Shown here: positions 18,527-27,838 of the stretch, one piece after another
Position numbering within the stretch: position 1 is the first letter of the stretch
How the letters are laid out: each line of letters starts with the position of its first letter
NCBI GenBank assembly: GCA_030656615.1
Contig: JAUSOY010000063.1
Coordinates: 62,001 to 126,000, forward strand
From: Bacteroidales bacterium
GTDB lineage: Bacteria; Bacteroidota; Bacteroidia; Bacteroidales; TTA-H9
DNA: 64,000 nucleotides
Reading direction: 5' to 3'
Program-made: the position numbers and the translations under genes
Notes under the pieces: generated by a model
The model's input: only the letters and a program-made list of their open reading frames with translations
Database searches by the model: none
What the model was told of the DNA's origin: nothing

Positions 18527-20371
18527 ATGGCTGAAAACACCACAAAAGTCATTGAATTAGATGATGTTGTAATCAGATTTTCCGGTGATTCAGGCGATGG
18601 AATGCAGCTGACAGGAACACTGTTTTCTGATACTGCCGCCATTACAGGTAACGATATTGCAACATTCCCAGACTTTCCTGCCGAAATCAGAGCCCCTCAG
18701 AATACCATTGCTGGTGTTTCAGGGTTTCAGGTGCATTTTGGCAAAATTAAAATCCACAATTCAGGAGATTTGTGTGATGTTCTGGTAGCAATGAATCCAG
18801 CATCCCTTAAAACCAATTTGAAATGGGTTAAAACAGGAGGAAGTATCATTGTTGATGAAGATAGCTTTGAAGAAAAAATATTCACCAAAGCAGGCTTTGC
18901 TAACAATCCTCTTGAAGATGAAAGCCTTTTACAATATAATGTAATTAAGGTACCCATGAAACGGCTTACACGTGAAGCCGTTATAGAATTAGGCGTCGAC
19001 AATAAAACTGCCGACCGCAGTAAAAATATGTTTGCTTTAGGAATGTTGTATTACATGTACAGCAAAACCCATGAGCATACTTTCAAATTTTTCGAAAAGA
19101 AATTTGCAAAGAAACCCATCGTAATTGAAGCCAATAAAAAGGTACTGATGGCGGGCTACAGCTATGCTGAATCGGTAGAGGCTCAGATTCCTGCTGTTTC
19201 AGTTCCAAAAGCCACGATGCCTAAAGGACGCTATCGTAATATTACTGGAAATGTTGCCACAGCTTGGGGTTTGATGGCTGCCGGAGAAAAATCTGGCCGA
19301 CCCATTTTTCTGGGTTCTTACCCCATCACTCCTGCAACAGAAATCCTCATTGAACTTTCCAATCATAGAAGTTTGGGTGTAAAAACATTTCAAGCCGAAG
19401 ATGAAATTGCTGGCATCACCTCTGCCATTGGCGCCAGTTTTTCAGGTTCCCTTGGAATTACCACTACCTCAGGGCCTGGTCTTTCTTTGAAAAGTGAAGC
19501 AATGGGTCTGGCAGTTATCACTGAATTGCCCCTGGTTGTCGTAAATGTTCAGCGAGCCGGGCCTTCCACCGGTTTACCGACCAAATCAGAGCAAGGCGAC
19601 CTCTTACAAGCACTTTGGGGACGTAATGGAGAATCACCTATGATTATCCTTGCAGCTGCCTCATCAGTGGATTGTTTTTATGCAGCTTTTGAAACTGCTC
19701 AATTATCACTCGAACACATGACCCCTGCTATTTTACTAACGGATGGTTATATTGGATTTGGATCAGAACTATTCCGCATCCCATCCATGAGTGATCTGCC
19801 TGAAATACACCCTCCAATCGCCGCTCCAAATTCAGATTTCCAACCATATAAGCGTAATCCGGAAACACTGGTCCGCGAATGGGCACTTCCAGGAACCGAG
19901 GGATTAAGACATCGCATCGGTGGCCTCGAAAAAACAGACGGTGCCGGACTGGTTTCCACAGATCCTCATAACCATGAAAAAATGGTTAAAATTCGTGCCG
20001 AAAAAATTAAACTAATTGAAAACCGCATCCCTCTTCAAGATGTTTATGGAGATGATGAAGGCGATTTGCTTGTCATTTCCTGGGGTGGAACCAAGGGTGC
20101 TGTTCGCAATGCGGTCGAAAACCTTCACAATAAAGGCGTAAAAGTCAGTCATGCACATTTTCGCTATATTAATCCTTTGCCTCGCAATACCCGTGAAATT
20201 CTTGGAAAATTCAAGAAAGTTCTTGTTTGCGAACTTAATAACGGCCAGTTCGTTCAGTACCTTCGTACAAACTTCCCGGAAATTCCATATATCCAATTCA
20301 ATAAAGTACAAGGTTTACCCTTTACTATTACTGAACTCTGCGATAAAATCACTCAAACAATGGAGGGCTAA
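18527..20371 (+). CDS. korA: 2-oxoacid:ferredoxin oxidoreductase, fused gamma-alpha subunit
   Basis: The start at 18527 (MAENTTKVIELDD) gives 614 residues. An earlier frame start at 18500 lies within or beside the -7 box and is rejected. The N-terminal gamma-type domain (about 10-190) has RFSGDSGDGMQLTG. The alpha domain (about 235-600) has GSYPITPATEI and AEDEIAGI, then TTTSGPGLSLKSEA. With korB it forms 2-oxoglutarate (or similar 2-oxoacid):ferredoxin oxidoreductase, making acyl-CoA and reduced ferredoxin. The substrate is inferred from overall resemblance to the KorAB type and is not proven. Confidence 0.93.
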   Translation: MAENTTKVIELDDVVIRFSGDSGDGMQLTGTLFSDTAAITGNDIATFPDFPAEIRAPQNTIAGVSGFQVHFGKIKIHNSGDLCDVLVAMNPASLKTNLKWVKTGGSIIVDEDSFEEKIFTKAGFANNPLEDESLLQYNVIKVPMKRLTREAVIELGVDNKTADRSKNMFALGMLYYMYSKTHEHTFKFFEKKFAKKPIVIEANKKVLMAGYSYAESVEAQIPAVSVPKATMPKGRYRNITGNVATAWGLMAAGEKSGRPIFLGSYPITPATEILIELSNHRSLGVKTFQAEDEIAGITSAIGASFSGSLGITTTSGPGLSLKSEAMGLAVITELPLVVVNVQRAGPSTGLPTKSEQGDLLQALWGRNGESPMIILAAASSVDCFYAAFETAQLSLEHMTPAILLTDGYIGFGSELFRIPSMSDLPEIHPPIAAPNSDFQPYKRNPETLVREWALPGTEGLRHRIGGLEKTDGAGLVSTDPHNHEKMVKIRAEKIKLIENRIPLQDVYGDDEGDLLVISWGGTKGAVRNAVENLHNKGVKVSHAHFRYINPLPRNTREILGKFKKVLVCELNNGQFVQYLRTNFPEIPYIQFNKVQGLPFTITELCDKITQTMEG

Positions 20372-20374
20372 ATC

Positions 20375-21415
20375 ATGACTACCCGTATCAACAATACCAT
20401 AGAAAAATCAAGTGTTCCTTTAACCAAGGATGACTTTGTAAGCGATCAGATGGTAAAATGGTGCCCGGGCTGCGGAAACCATGCCATCCTAAATGCTGTC
20501 GCTAAAGTATTCCCTGAAATCGGATACAAAAAAGAGAATTATGTTTTCGTATCCGGAATTGGCTGTTCCTCACGCTTTCCATATTATGTCAATACATACG
20601 GATTTCATGGCATCCATGGACGTGCCATGGCAATAGCTTCCGGTGTTAAAATTGCCAATCCGGGATTAAGTGTTTGGATTGTTACCGGTGATGGCGATTC
20701 GATGGCCATTGGTGGTAATCATTTCATTCACCTCATCAGACGCAATATAGACGTTAACCTCCTTCTCTTCAATAACCAGATTTACGGTCTTACAAAAGGT
20801 CAATACTCTCCAACTTCCTGCCTTGGAGCTGTTACTAAAACATCACCCTTCGGCACCATTGAACATCCGTTTAATCCGGGTGAATTAGTTCTGGGTGCAC
20901 AGGGAACATTCTTTGCCAGAGGTATTGATGTTAATCCTAAAATGCTAACCGGAATTATGTTTGAAGCCGCAAAACATGACGGAACATCGATAGTGGAAGT
21001 CCTTCAGAATTGCGTTATATATAATGATGACGTGTTTGAACCTATTCTCAACCGCGAATTTCGTGATGATCGTACTATTCTTCTGGAAGCCGGAAAACCA
21101 ATGATTTTCGGTAAAAACAGAGATAAGGGTCTGCGCATGAATGGTTATTCACTCGAAGTTGTGACTTTGGGAGAAAACGGAATGAGTGAATCCGATTTAT
21201 TGATACACAACCCACATCAGAACGATCCGGGCATTCATCTGATGCTTGCAAAAATGTCTCAGCCTGCATTCCCTGTAGCGCTGGGTGTTATTCGTGCAGC
21301 AAAATACCCCACCTACGACGATTTGATGGAAGATCAAATCACTACAGTTAAAGCCAAGAGTAAAATTAAAAACATGGATGACCTGCTAAATAGCGGCGAA
21401 ATCTGGGAAGTATAA
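20375..21415 (+). CDS. korB: 2-oxoacid:ferredoxin oxidoreductase, beta (TPP) subunit
   Basis: The product has 346 residues and starts 3 bases after korA. The iron-sulfur ligand pair C30-x2-C33 is in WCPGCGNH, and a further Cys lies at about residue 212 (LQNCVIYN). The thiamine diphosphate motif reads GDGDSMAIGGNH and ends NNQIYGLTKGQYSP. It has no separate ferredoxin domain, so electrons leave to a free ferredoxin, perhaps the small one encoded divergently at 18062-18232. A strong terminator follows. Confidence 0.94.
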   Translation: MTTRINNTIEKSSVPLTKDDFVSDQMVKWCPGCGNHAILNAVAKVFPEIGYKKENYVFVSGIGCSSRFPYYVNTYGFHGIHGRAMAIASGVKIANPGLSVWIVTGDGDSMAIGGNHFIHLIRRNIDVNLLLFNNQIYGLTKGQYSPTSCLGAVTKTSPFGTIEHPFNPGELVLGAQGTFFARGIDVNPKMLTGIMFEAAKHDGTSIVEVLQNCVIYNDDVFEPILNREFRDDRTILLEAGKPMIFGKNRDKGLRMNGYSLEVVTLGENGMSESDLLIHNPHQNDPGIHLMLAKMSQPAFPVALGVIRAAKYPTYDDLMEDQITTVKAKSKIKNMDDLLNSGEIWEV

Positions 21416-21435
21416 CTTCATCTTTTATAAGCACT

Positions 21436-21468
21436 AAAAACCCCCACCTGATAAAGATGGGGGTTTTT
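21436..21468. terminator. Bidirectional terminator between korB and the split-barrel gene
   Basis: AAAAACCCCCA (21436-21446) pairs with TGGGGGTTTTT (21458-21468), with A and T flanks. It separates convergent genes and can serve both. Confidence 0.92.
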
Positions 21469-21474
21469 GTTTTT

Positions 21475-21942
21475 TTACATCATATGACCATAAACACGCC
21501 CTTCCATTCGCTCAATAATAACTCTGAAAGGAAGTACTTCTTTTATTGCTGGAGCATTATATGAAAAAACGCGTTTGGCGTACTTTAACATTATGACATT
21601 CATAGCGCGGATACGTTCATCATAGTCATCAATAAACTCCACTTTGCCATAGACCAGAACCGAGCGGTATTTCATACTCCACGAACAAGCTACGGGCTCA
21701 TTGATGTATTGCAATTCATGATCGGTACTGAAAGCGATACATACTTCCGGATTGTTTCGCAGAATATCAATTTTATGACCATTCGCTGCCGAATGTAAGT
21801 ATATTACTTTGTCTTCAAATCCGAAATTCATCGGTACAACATAGGGTTTACCATCTGGATCTACCATGGCCATATAGCCTGCGTCGCATTTATTGATAAT
21901 ATCAATCATGACATCTTCACGTGTTACAACCTTGTTTTTCAT
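21475..21942 (-). CDS. Pyridoxamine 5'-phosphate oxidase-like / NimA-like flavin protein
   Basis: Starting at the ATG at 21942 (MKNKVVTREDV) gives 155 residues and avoids overlap with the upstream gene; an earlier ATG at 21996 would overlap it by 40 bases. The pattern AMVDPDGKPYVVPMNFG and then LHSAANGHKIDIL is typical of the FMN-binding split-barrel family (PF12900-like), which includes nitroimidazole-resistance proteins. The substrate is unknown, and a drug-resistance role should not be assumed. It follows the protease-barrel fusion gene by 14 bases. Confidence 0.82.
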   Translation of the reverse strand: MKNKVVTREDVMIDIINKCDAGYMAMVDPDGKPYVVPMNFGFEDKVIYLHSAANGHKIDILRNNPEVCIAFSTDHELQYINEPVACSWSMKYRSVLVYGKVEFIDDYDERIRAMNVIMLKYAKRVFSYNAPAIKEVLPFRVIIERMEGRVYGHMM

Positions 21943-21956
21943 ATAGATAATTTTTA

Positions 21957-24764
21957 TTAAAGTCTGTCGAATCGGATATTGAATAAAACATCCCAAGCAA
22001 AAGTATTACTTTCTGGAATGTATGAAGAACGAAAGCCGGCTTCTACCGGCGCTGCAAAACCAAAAATATGCATATCACCCAGGCACTCCACTCCGACTGA
22101 GTGATGCGGAATCTGTTTTACCCAAATAAAATCTGCAAATAGACTTGCCCGGATACGTTTAAGGTACATCGTCCATGGAATACTCATGTCAGGGTATCCA
22201 ATCGGAAAAGTGTAATTTACTCCGGCTGCAATAGCTTCGCCATCAGGTAAAAGTCCCTGACCTCTGGGTTCTTCCACAACACGCCCAAAATATCTTGTAT
22301 CGGCCTTTTGAGAAAACCATTCATAAGCACCATACAGCCGCAGTCCATGATGTTTATACAATCCGGGTAAATATTGGTACATTTCTGCAATGTATTGATC
22401 TCCAAAGGATGAAGCCTTCAATGGTGTAGACCTCATCCGTATATCTAAAACCTGACCGAAACGAGGCATAATATCCTGCCTTGCAGAGCGAATACTTTGT
22501 GCAAAAAACAAACGGTACTCTACACTCATATATCGATCATACTTCAGTTTCCCCACTTCCGGATTTAGCTGATCAATAAATGTCATTCCGGCCTTTATCC
22601 GTGGTGAAAATGTCCGTAACCATCTGCCACGGGAAAGATTTACAGGAAGCGCTATTTCGCCATCGACATGGGTTTCGTTTAATTTCAGTAAAACCTGTTG
22701 GTTCTGACGAGTTGCCATTGCTTCCCGATAATAATACTCCATTAGTAAAGAGAAAGTCGGGTACCAACCAGTATATGAAATATCAGAATATAAACGCCAT
22801 GGAATATTTCCCCGGCTATATTCATAACCGGCCTGAATGATTGTTGTGCCCAAAAGATTTTGAGACAGCACAGAAAATCCGGGCTTGATATTATCATCAC
22901 TGGCATATGTGTTAACGGGTCCCCAGCTATGGATACCAAAAATATGCGCAAGTTTTTTATAGGAACTAACACTGGTTAAGGTATCATCCTGGAGGAAATC
23001 AACCTTTGTATTCTCTTCAGCGGCCCCTTTATCAGCCAAATGTGAAATCGGGGGGGAATTCATGAGGATTTCTGATTCCGACAAATTATTCAACAAAAAA
23101 ACAGCATTTCCGCTTTTGCTGAATTCAGAAACCATAATGCTTCCTTTTCCATTCATCACAGGCCAACTTAAGCCAGATGCTGCGGTTCTTATAATTCGTG
23201 GAACGTCATCTTCAGGATATAAAGCAAGGATAAATGACTGATTTTCTGACTCGCTTACAAAAAACAAACTATCCTTTTGGGCTGTCAGATGAAAAATATC
23301 GAGACCAAACATGAAAAAACGTGTTTGCACTTTACTTCCATCAAGCGGTATATAGACAATTTTTTTTCCTGAGTCACTCAAAATAACGGCTGCTATCGTA
23401 TCAATATTTAAAAATACCGGCGATAAAATAACCGAATTTTCAAGACATAAAATCTCATTTGGCAATTCATGCGAATTAAGCATCACCTTTAACAAACGGC
23501 TCCCTCCCCTGCTGTTTTGTTCTACCAGAATCAGATGACTTGCATCATCGGAAAGACAAACGGCCGAAAAATCACCGGAATTAGAAACAATTTGGGATTG
23601 TCTTGTTTTCAGATTCAACATTCTGGCACGCGTTTTACCAGCATGAGTCCATCTCCAGTGAGGCACTGCTTCAAGCCAAATGGCGAATGAATCACGAATT
23701 CTTAAACTCTCTGATAAGTAGGATGCCGGCGTATAAATTATCTCTTCTCCATTACTTGTCTTTCTCACCAGCCGATCGACGTCATTCCACGCAGAACGCA
23801 AAGCCACATACTCTGAACCGGATGCTGGAAAAGCATGGGAATAATTTGTAAAAACGCTCGTTTTTGGAGACAAAGTCAGGCCAGGTGTATAAGGAAGATT
23901 GGCAGGCTTAACAAGAATACCTGACTTAATAAAATCGTCATAAAGCCCGTATTTTGATAATCCGGTCTGCTTTTTAATTCCCGTAGAAAAAGCAATGGGG
24001 TTCCACGGATTACGCGCCACATAATGCAAAACGCCATCCCAAAGGTCGCGGCCATATCTTGAACGAGACCAGGAAGTCATTGAATATCCAAAACTATATG
24101 CATCAGGCGTATAATCCTTGTATGAGCCAAACATCATTTTATCATATGATACTTGTTTTGTTTGATTTATCATGCTGACTGCTTCCAAAAATCGCAGACT
24201 CCGGCCCCTGCCTGAATTTGAAAATACAGTTTCGGCATAAACGGCATCCCCCTCCAAAAACCATGAAGGCAAGAACGCTCCGGCAATTCCACCGGTAATT
24301 TGCTCGCCAAAAATATAATACAAAATTCCTGTCATCCCGATTCGCATACGATCCAATTGCACCATATGTCGGCCTTCATGAATTGCCAATTGTTCGAGCC
24401 AGGGTTGATTGTAAATATCTTCGGGAACTCTGGTCATTAATTCCATACGAGCCGGAGCCCATGAAACCAAGCCATTGGAACGCATGGTTCGTGTATGCAT
24501 TAAAATCTGCCAGTCATTCCCTGTACTCTTAATACTCTGATGTAAAGGCCGGTAATATTTTGACAAATACCGGCTAAAACGGATGGCCGTAATTGTATCT
24601 TCCCTGGGGACAATTACCTTGAAATTTGTTGACTTTACCTGCATCCATCGAATGGAAGACGGATCTTCACCGGTCAGGTAAAATTGAGAATGAGCCTGTA
24701 AGGATGCTGCAAGCAATCCGATCAAAACTAAACAGTAAGTAATCGGGCGGAAAGCGTTTGACAT
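21957..24764 (-). CDS. Predicted gluzincin metalloprotease fused to a beta-propeller and outer-membrane beta-barrel
   Basis: The product has 935 residues and a signal peptide (about 1-26). A zinc site is visible: H129-E130-x2-H133 in AIHEGRHMVQLD, with a third ligand candidate E171 in SWFLEGDAVYAE, as in gluzincins of the Peptidase_MA type. Residues about 290-610 show WD40/TolB-like propeller repeats. The last ~300 residues alternate like beta-strands (for example GTTIIQAGYEYSRG, WRLYSDISYTGWYP) and look like a translocated outer-membrane barrel. The layout suggests a surface- or periplasm-facing peptidase anchored by its own barrel. The architecture is read by eye; the barrel assignment is the least certain part. 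Confidence 0.75.
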   Translation of the reverse strand: MSNAFRPITYCLVLIGLLAASLQAHSQFYLTGEDPSSIRWMQVKSTNFKVIVPREDTITAIRFSRYLSKYYRPLHQSIKSTGNDWQILMHTRTMRSNGLVSWAPARMELMTRVPEDIYNQPWLEQLAIHEGRHMVQLDRMRIGMTGILYYIFGEQITGGIAGAFLPSWFLEGDAVYAETVFSNSGRGRSLRFLEAVSMINQTKQVSYDKMMFGSYKDYTPDAYSFGYSMTSWSRSRYGRDLWDGVLHYVARNPWNPIAFSTGIKKQTGLSKYGLYDDFIKSGILVKPANLPYTPGLTLSPKTSVFTNYSHAFPASGSEYVALRSAWNDVDRLVRKTSNGEEIIYTPASYLSESLRIRDSFAIWLEAVPHWRWTHAGKTRARMLNLKTRQSQIVSNSGDFSAVCLSDDASHLILVEQNSRGGSRLLKVMLNSHELPNEILCLENSVILSPVFLNIDTIAAVILSDSGKKIVYIPLDGSKVQTRFFMFGLDIFHLTAQKDSLFFVSESENQSFILALYPEDDVPRIIRTAASGLSWPVMNGKGSIMVSEFSKSGNAVFLLNNLSESEILMNSPPISHLADKGAAEENTKVDFLQDDTLTSVSSYKKLAHIFGIHSWGPVNTYASDDNIKPGFSVLSQNLLGTTIIQAGYEYSRGNIPWRLYSDISYTGWYPTFSLLMEYYYREAMATRQNQQVLLKLNETHVDGEIALPVNLSRGRWLRTFSPRIKAGMTFIDQLNPEVGKLKYDRYMSVEYRLFFAQSIRSARQDIMPRFGQVLDIRMRSTPLKASSFGDQYIAEMYQYLPGLYKHHGLRLYGAYEWFSQKADTRYFGRVVEEPRGQGLLPDGEAIAAGVNYTFPIGYPDMSIPWTMYLKRIRASLFADFIWVKQIPHHSVGVECLGDMHIFGFAAPVEAGFRSSYIPESNTFAWDVLFNIRFDRL

Positions 24765-24773
24765 CCTGTTAAA

Positions 24774-25484
24774 TTAAATGGTTATTTTATTGAAATGATC
24801 CCAAAGAGGATCGGTAGGACAAGCGGCTGTGATAGTAATCAATTCCTTGCTTACCGGATGCTGGAATTCGATATCGCGTGCATGAAGGTGAATAAAACCT
24901 CCCGGATTGGAACGGGCAAAACCATATTTTAAATCACCACGAATGGGGCAACCAATATGTGCCAATTGAGCTCTGATTTGGTGATGACGTCCAGTTTGCA
25001 GATTAATCTCTAGCAAGAAATGATTATCTGATTCGGCAATTAATTTATAATCCAAAACGGCCAACTGACTGTCTTTTACTTCCTTATCATAAATATACGC
25101 CTTATTTTGCTTCGTATTCCGTCGGATATAATGCCTGAGTTCCTGCTCAATAAAGGGAGGCCGTTCACGAACCACAGCCCAATATGCTTTTTTAATGCGC
25201 CTTTCCTGAAGCATTTTATTCAAACGCTGCAAAGCCTTCGTGGTTTTTGCAAAAATCAGTGCACCGCTAACAGGCCGATCCAAACGATGTACGACTCCTA
25301 AAAAAGCATCTCCGGGTTTTTTATATTTTGTTCGGATATATTCTTTTACATTATCAAAAAGCGAAGTATCACCGGTTTTATCATCCTGAACAATTTCTGT
25401 AGCAAGCTTATTTACTACCAAAAGGTGATTATCTTCAAAAAGCACCCGTGATTCTATGTTTTGAATAATATCCACAACAGGCAT
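24774..25484 (-). CDS. RluA-family RNA pseudouridine synthase
   Basis: The product has 236 residues. The catalytic motif HRLDRPVSGALIF has the active-site Asp at residue 69. The usual LQTGRHHQIRAQLAHIGCPI block follows at about 165-185. There is no N-terminal S4 domain, so it resembles short RluA/RluC-type enzymes; which uridine it modifies in rRNA or tRNA is not readable. Its start codon overlaps the stop of panB, so translation is probably coupled. Confidence 0.92.
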   Translation of the reverse strand: MPVVDIIQNIESRVLFEDNHLLVVNKLATEIVQDDKTGDTSLFDNVKEYIRTKYKKPGDAFLGVVHRLDRPVSGALIFAKTTKALQRLNKMLQERRIKKAYWAVVRERPPFIEQELRHYIRRNTKQNKAYIYDKEVKDSQLAVLDYKLIAESDNHFLLEINLQTGRHHQIRAQLAHIGCPIRGDLKYGFARSNPGGFIHLHARDIEFQHPVSKELITITAACPTDPLWDHFNKITI

Positions 25485-26308
25485 TAATATTGTTCGCGGT
25501 CGTTCGGAAAATCAAATGACTTCACATCGGCGATATAATTGGTGACTGAACCTTTAATTTCTTCGTACAAATTATGGTAACGACGCAGGAAACGGGGGGA
25601 GAATTTGTGTGTAATTCCAAGCATGTCGTGCAAAACAAGAACCTGTCCATCAACACCACCTCCGGCACCAATTCCAATGGTCGGACACCTCACCATTTGT
25701 GTGACTTCTGTTCCAAGTGAAGATGGAATTTTCTCCAGAACGATGGCAAAACAACCAGCCTGGTCGAGCTTTTGAGCATCTTCAACCAACTTATGAGCCT
25801 CAGCGTCATCTGTAGCTCTCACAACATAAGTACCGAATTTATGGATCGACTGAGGAGTTAATCCAAGATGCCCCATCACGGGTATTCCGGCTGACAGAAT
25901 CCGATCAACGGATTCGATAATTTCTGCACCACCTTCTATTTTTATAGCATTGGCGCCACTTTCTTTCATTATACGAATAGCTGATGCCAGCGCTTCCTTT
26001 GAGTTACCCTGATATGTACCAAAAGGCAGATCCACAACAACCAATGAGCGATGAACTGCCCTCACAACGGAGGCCGCATGATAAATCATTTCATTGAGTG
26101 TAATGGGCAATGTAGTGGAATGACCTGCCATAACATTAGACGCACTGTCACCCACCAGGATAATATCAATACCTGCCGCTTCCAGAATTCCTGCCATTGA
26201 AAAATCATAGGCCGTCAACATAGCGATCTTTTCGCCACGTAGCTTCATCTCCTGAAGAACATGGGTAGTGATTTTTGTATACCTCTGAGAACCATATTTC
26301 TGATCCAT
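25484..26308 (-). CDS. panB: 3-methyl-2-oxobutanoate hydroxymethyltransferase
   Basis: The product has 274 residues, the normal family length. The N-terminal [17 protein letters not shown] and the metal-binding [17 protein letters not shown] are conserved, as is [10 protein letters not shown]. It adds a hydroxymethyl group from 5,10-methylene-THF to 2-oxoisovalerate, the first step toward pantothenate and CoA. panC, panD and panE are not in the window. It overlaps the pseudouridine synthase gene (TAATG). Confidence 0.97.
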   Translation of the reverse strand: MDQKYGSQRYTKITTHVLQEMKLRGEKIAMLTAYDFSMAGILEAAGIDIILVGDSASNVMAGHSTTLPITLNEMIYHAASVVRAVHRSLVVVDLPFGTYQGNSKEALASAIRIMKESGANAIKIEGGAEIIESVDRILSAGIPVMGHLGLTPQSIHKFGTYVVRATDDAEAHKLVEDAQKLDQAGCFAIVLEKIPSSLGTEVTQMVRCPTIGIGAGGGVDGQVLVLHDMLGITHKFSPRFLRRYHNLYEEIKGSVTNYIADVKSFDFPNDREQY

Positions 26309-26352
26309 ATATTCAATTTAATGCCTGGTAATAAACCTGGTAATTTGATTTG

Positions 26353-26360
26353 CAAAGCTA
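26353..26360 (-). promoter_or_regulatory. Candidate -7 box for panB
   Basis: On the minus strand this reads TAGCTTTG, a full TAnnTTTG match about 45 bases before the panB ATG. The -33 element is not clear. Confidence 0.4.
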
Positions 26361-26474
26361 TAAAGAAAATCTTGCGGATATTAAAAATTAAAGAAATGCA
26401 AGCTTTTATTGCTCTTCCAGATGAATAATAGCCACAAAAAAAGAAGAAACTACACTCACACTGATAAAAAAAAG

Positions 26475-26482
26475 TAATTTTG
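26475..26482 (+). promoter_or_regulatory. Candidate -7 box for the DUF4249-like gene
   Basis: TAATTTTG, a full TAnnTTTG match, lies 53 bases before the ATG at 26536. No good -33 TTG is visible. Confidence 0.4.
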
Positions 26483-26535
26483 CAATATAGCCTTACACAG
26501 CCAGGTTCGGCATTGCAATTTTTAAACCACAAACA

Positions 26536-27594
26536 ATGACCAAAAGATTTTTTCTTGCCATCAGTCTTTTTTCTATACTATTATCAGCTTGTGAAACGAA
26601 TTTTGATGTAAACGCCGACTGGAAAGACACTCCGGTTGTATACAGCATCATTTCCCAAAGCGAACGTTCACAGGTTTTCAGGATTAACCGCGCGTATCTT
26701 GGTTCAGGCGATGCTCTGATGTTTGCTCAAATTGCCGATTCCATAAATTATGATACTACCTTAATTAGAGCACATATTGAAGACTGGAGAAACGGATATT
26801 ATTTCAAATCCATTAAACTTGTCCCTGAATGGATTCACCGCGACTCGATATACAGCAGCGTATTCTATAATCCTGATTTCCCATACGTACTTATATACAA
26901 AACCGAACCTTATCCATTTTTTAAGGTTAATTCACCCGGCGACACTTTATGGCTCAATCCGGATGCTGAATACAAACTGATTATTAATAACCTTAAAAAC
27001 GGAAAAGAAATCACCAGCAGTACGCCACTAGTAAAAGACTTCACCATCTCCAAACCATTATATAATCCGTACAATCCTCAAATAACCATTCGAAATAATG
27101 AATATTCGAATAGTATTAAATGGAGAGCTGCTGAAAACGGAAAACGCTACGAATGTATGTTCCGATTCTATTATAAGGAATGGGATACTCCTGGTGACTC
27201 TACACTTCATGTGATAAACTGGAGTTTGGGTTCTTATAAATCAAAGGATGCCATTGGCGGTTATGAAATGGAAACGGTTTATTCCGGCCGCGATTTCTAT
27301 ACTTTCCTTAAAAACAACATTCCCGCCAATTCAAATGTTAAACGGGGTGCTCACCGACTCGAACTGGTATTCACTGTGGTTGCTGACGAATTCAATACAT
27401 ATATTGAAGTAAATGAACCATCTTCCAGCATCATTCAGGAAAGACCAGAATATACCAATATCAACAATGGTCTGGGATTATTCTCCAGCCGTCTCACGAA
27501 AAAACGCATGTACCGCATTGGTTCCGATATGGAAGCAGATATTATAAGCTATTTCGGATCCATCGACAATAGCTTTAAAAAAATATCGCCCTAA
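26536..27594 (+). CDS. DUF4249-like lipoprotein
   Basis: The product has 352 residues. A lipoprotein signal ends at LLSAC (Cys 19), followed by ETNFDVNADWKDTPVVYSII, the typical start of the DUF4249 family of Bacteroidota outer-membrane-associated lipoproteins. The rest is beta-rich with the expected IVNxAYL-like region (FRINRAYLGSGDA). In other genomes DUF4249 genes often sit beside TonB-dependent receptors, but none is present here. The function is unknown. A terminator lies about 140 bases downstream. Confidence 0.75.
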   Translation: MTKRFFLAISLFSILLSACETNFDVNADWKDTPVVYSIISQSERSQVFRINRAYLGSGDALMFAQIADSINYDTTLIRAHIEDWRNGYYFKSIKLVPEWIHRDSIYSSVFYNPDFPYVLIYKTEPYPFFKVNSPGDTLWLNPDAEYKLIINNLKNGKEITSSTPLVKDFTISKPLYNPYNPQITIRNNEYSNSIKWRAAENGKRYECMFRFYYKEWDTPGDSTLHVINWSLGSYKSKDAIGGYEMETVYSGRDFYTFLKNNIPANSNVKRGAHRLELVFTVVADEFNTYIEVNEPSSSIIQERPEYTNINNGLGLFSSRLTKKRMYRIGSDMEADIISYFGSIDNSFKKISP

Positions 27595-27734
27595 ATGTCA
27601 ATTATTGACAGAATCACAAATTCTTTAAACGATAATAATCTGCCTTTTTGTCAGAAATGCATAAAATACCCAAAAAGAGATTAATTGATTGTTAATCAAG
27701 TCAATAAAATGGTTGGCATGAATTACCCCATTTT

Positions 27735-27759
27735 AAAAGGAGCCCTTTGAGCTCCTTTT
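27735..27759 (+). terminator. Terminator upstream of dnaK
   Basis: AAAAGGAGC (27735-27743) pairs with GCTCCTTTT (27751-27759) and is followed by a T-tract. It ends the transcript of the DUF4249-like gene and isolates dnaK. Confidence 0.85.
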
Positions 27760-27838
27760 TTTATTTTTCAGTGTTTTGGCACAGTGATTGCGCAGGACTC
27801 AACGAAACAATAAGAAAATCATTAAAATTAATTATACA

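Noticed and set aside
21475-21942. Antibiotic-resistance (nim) interpretation of the split-barrel protein
   Set aside because: The family is broad and mostly of unknown substrate; nothing in the sequence or context shows nitroimidazole reduction.
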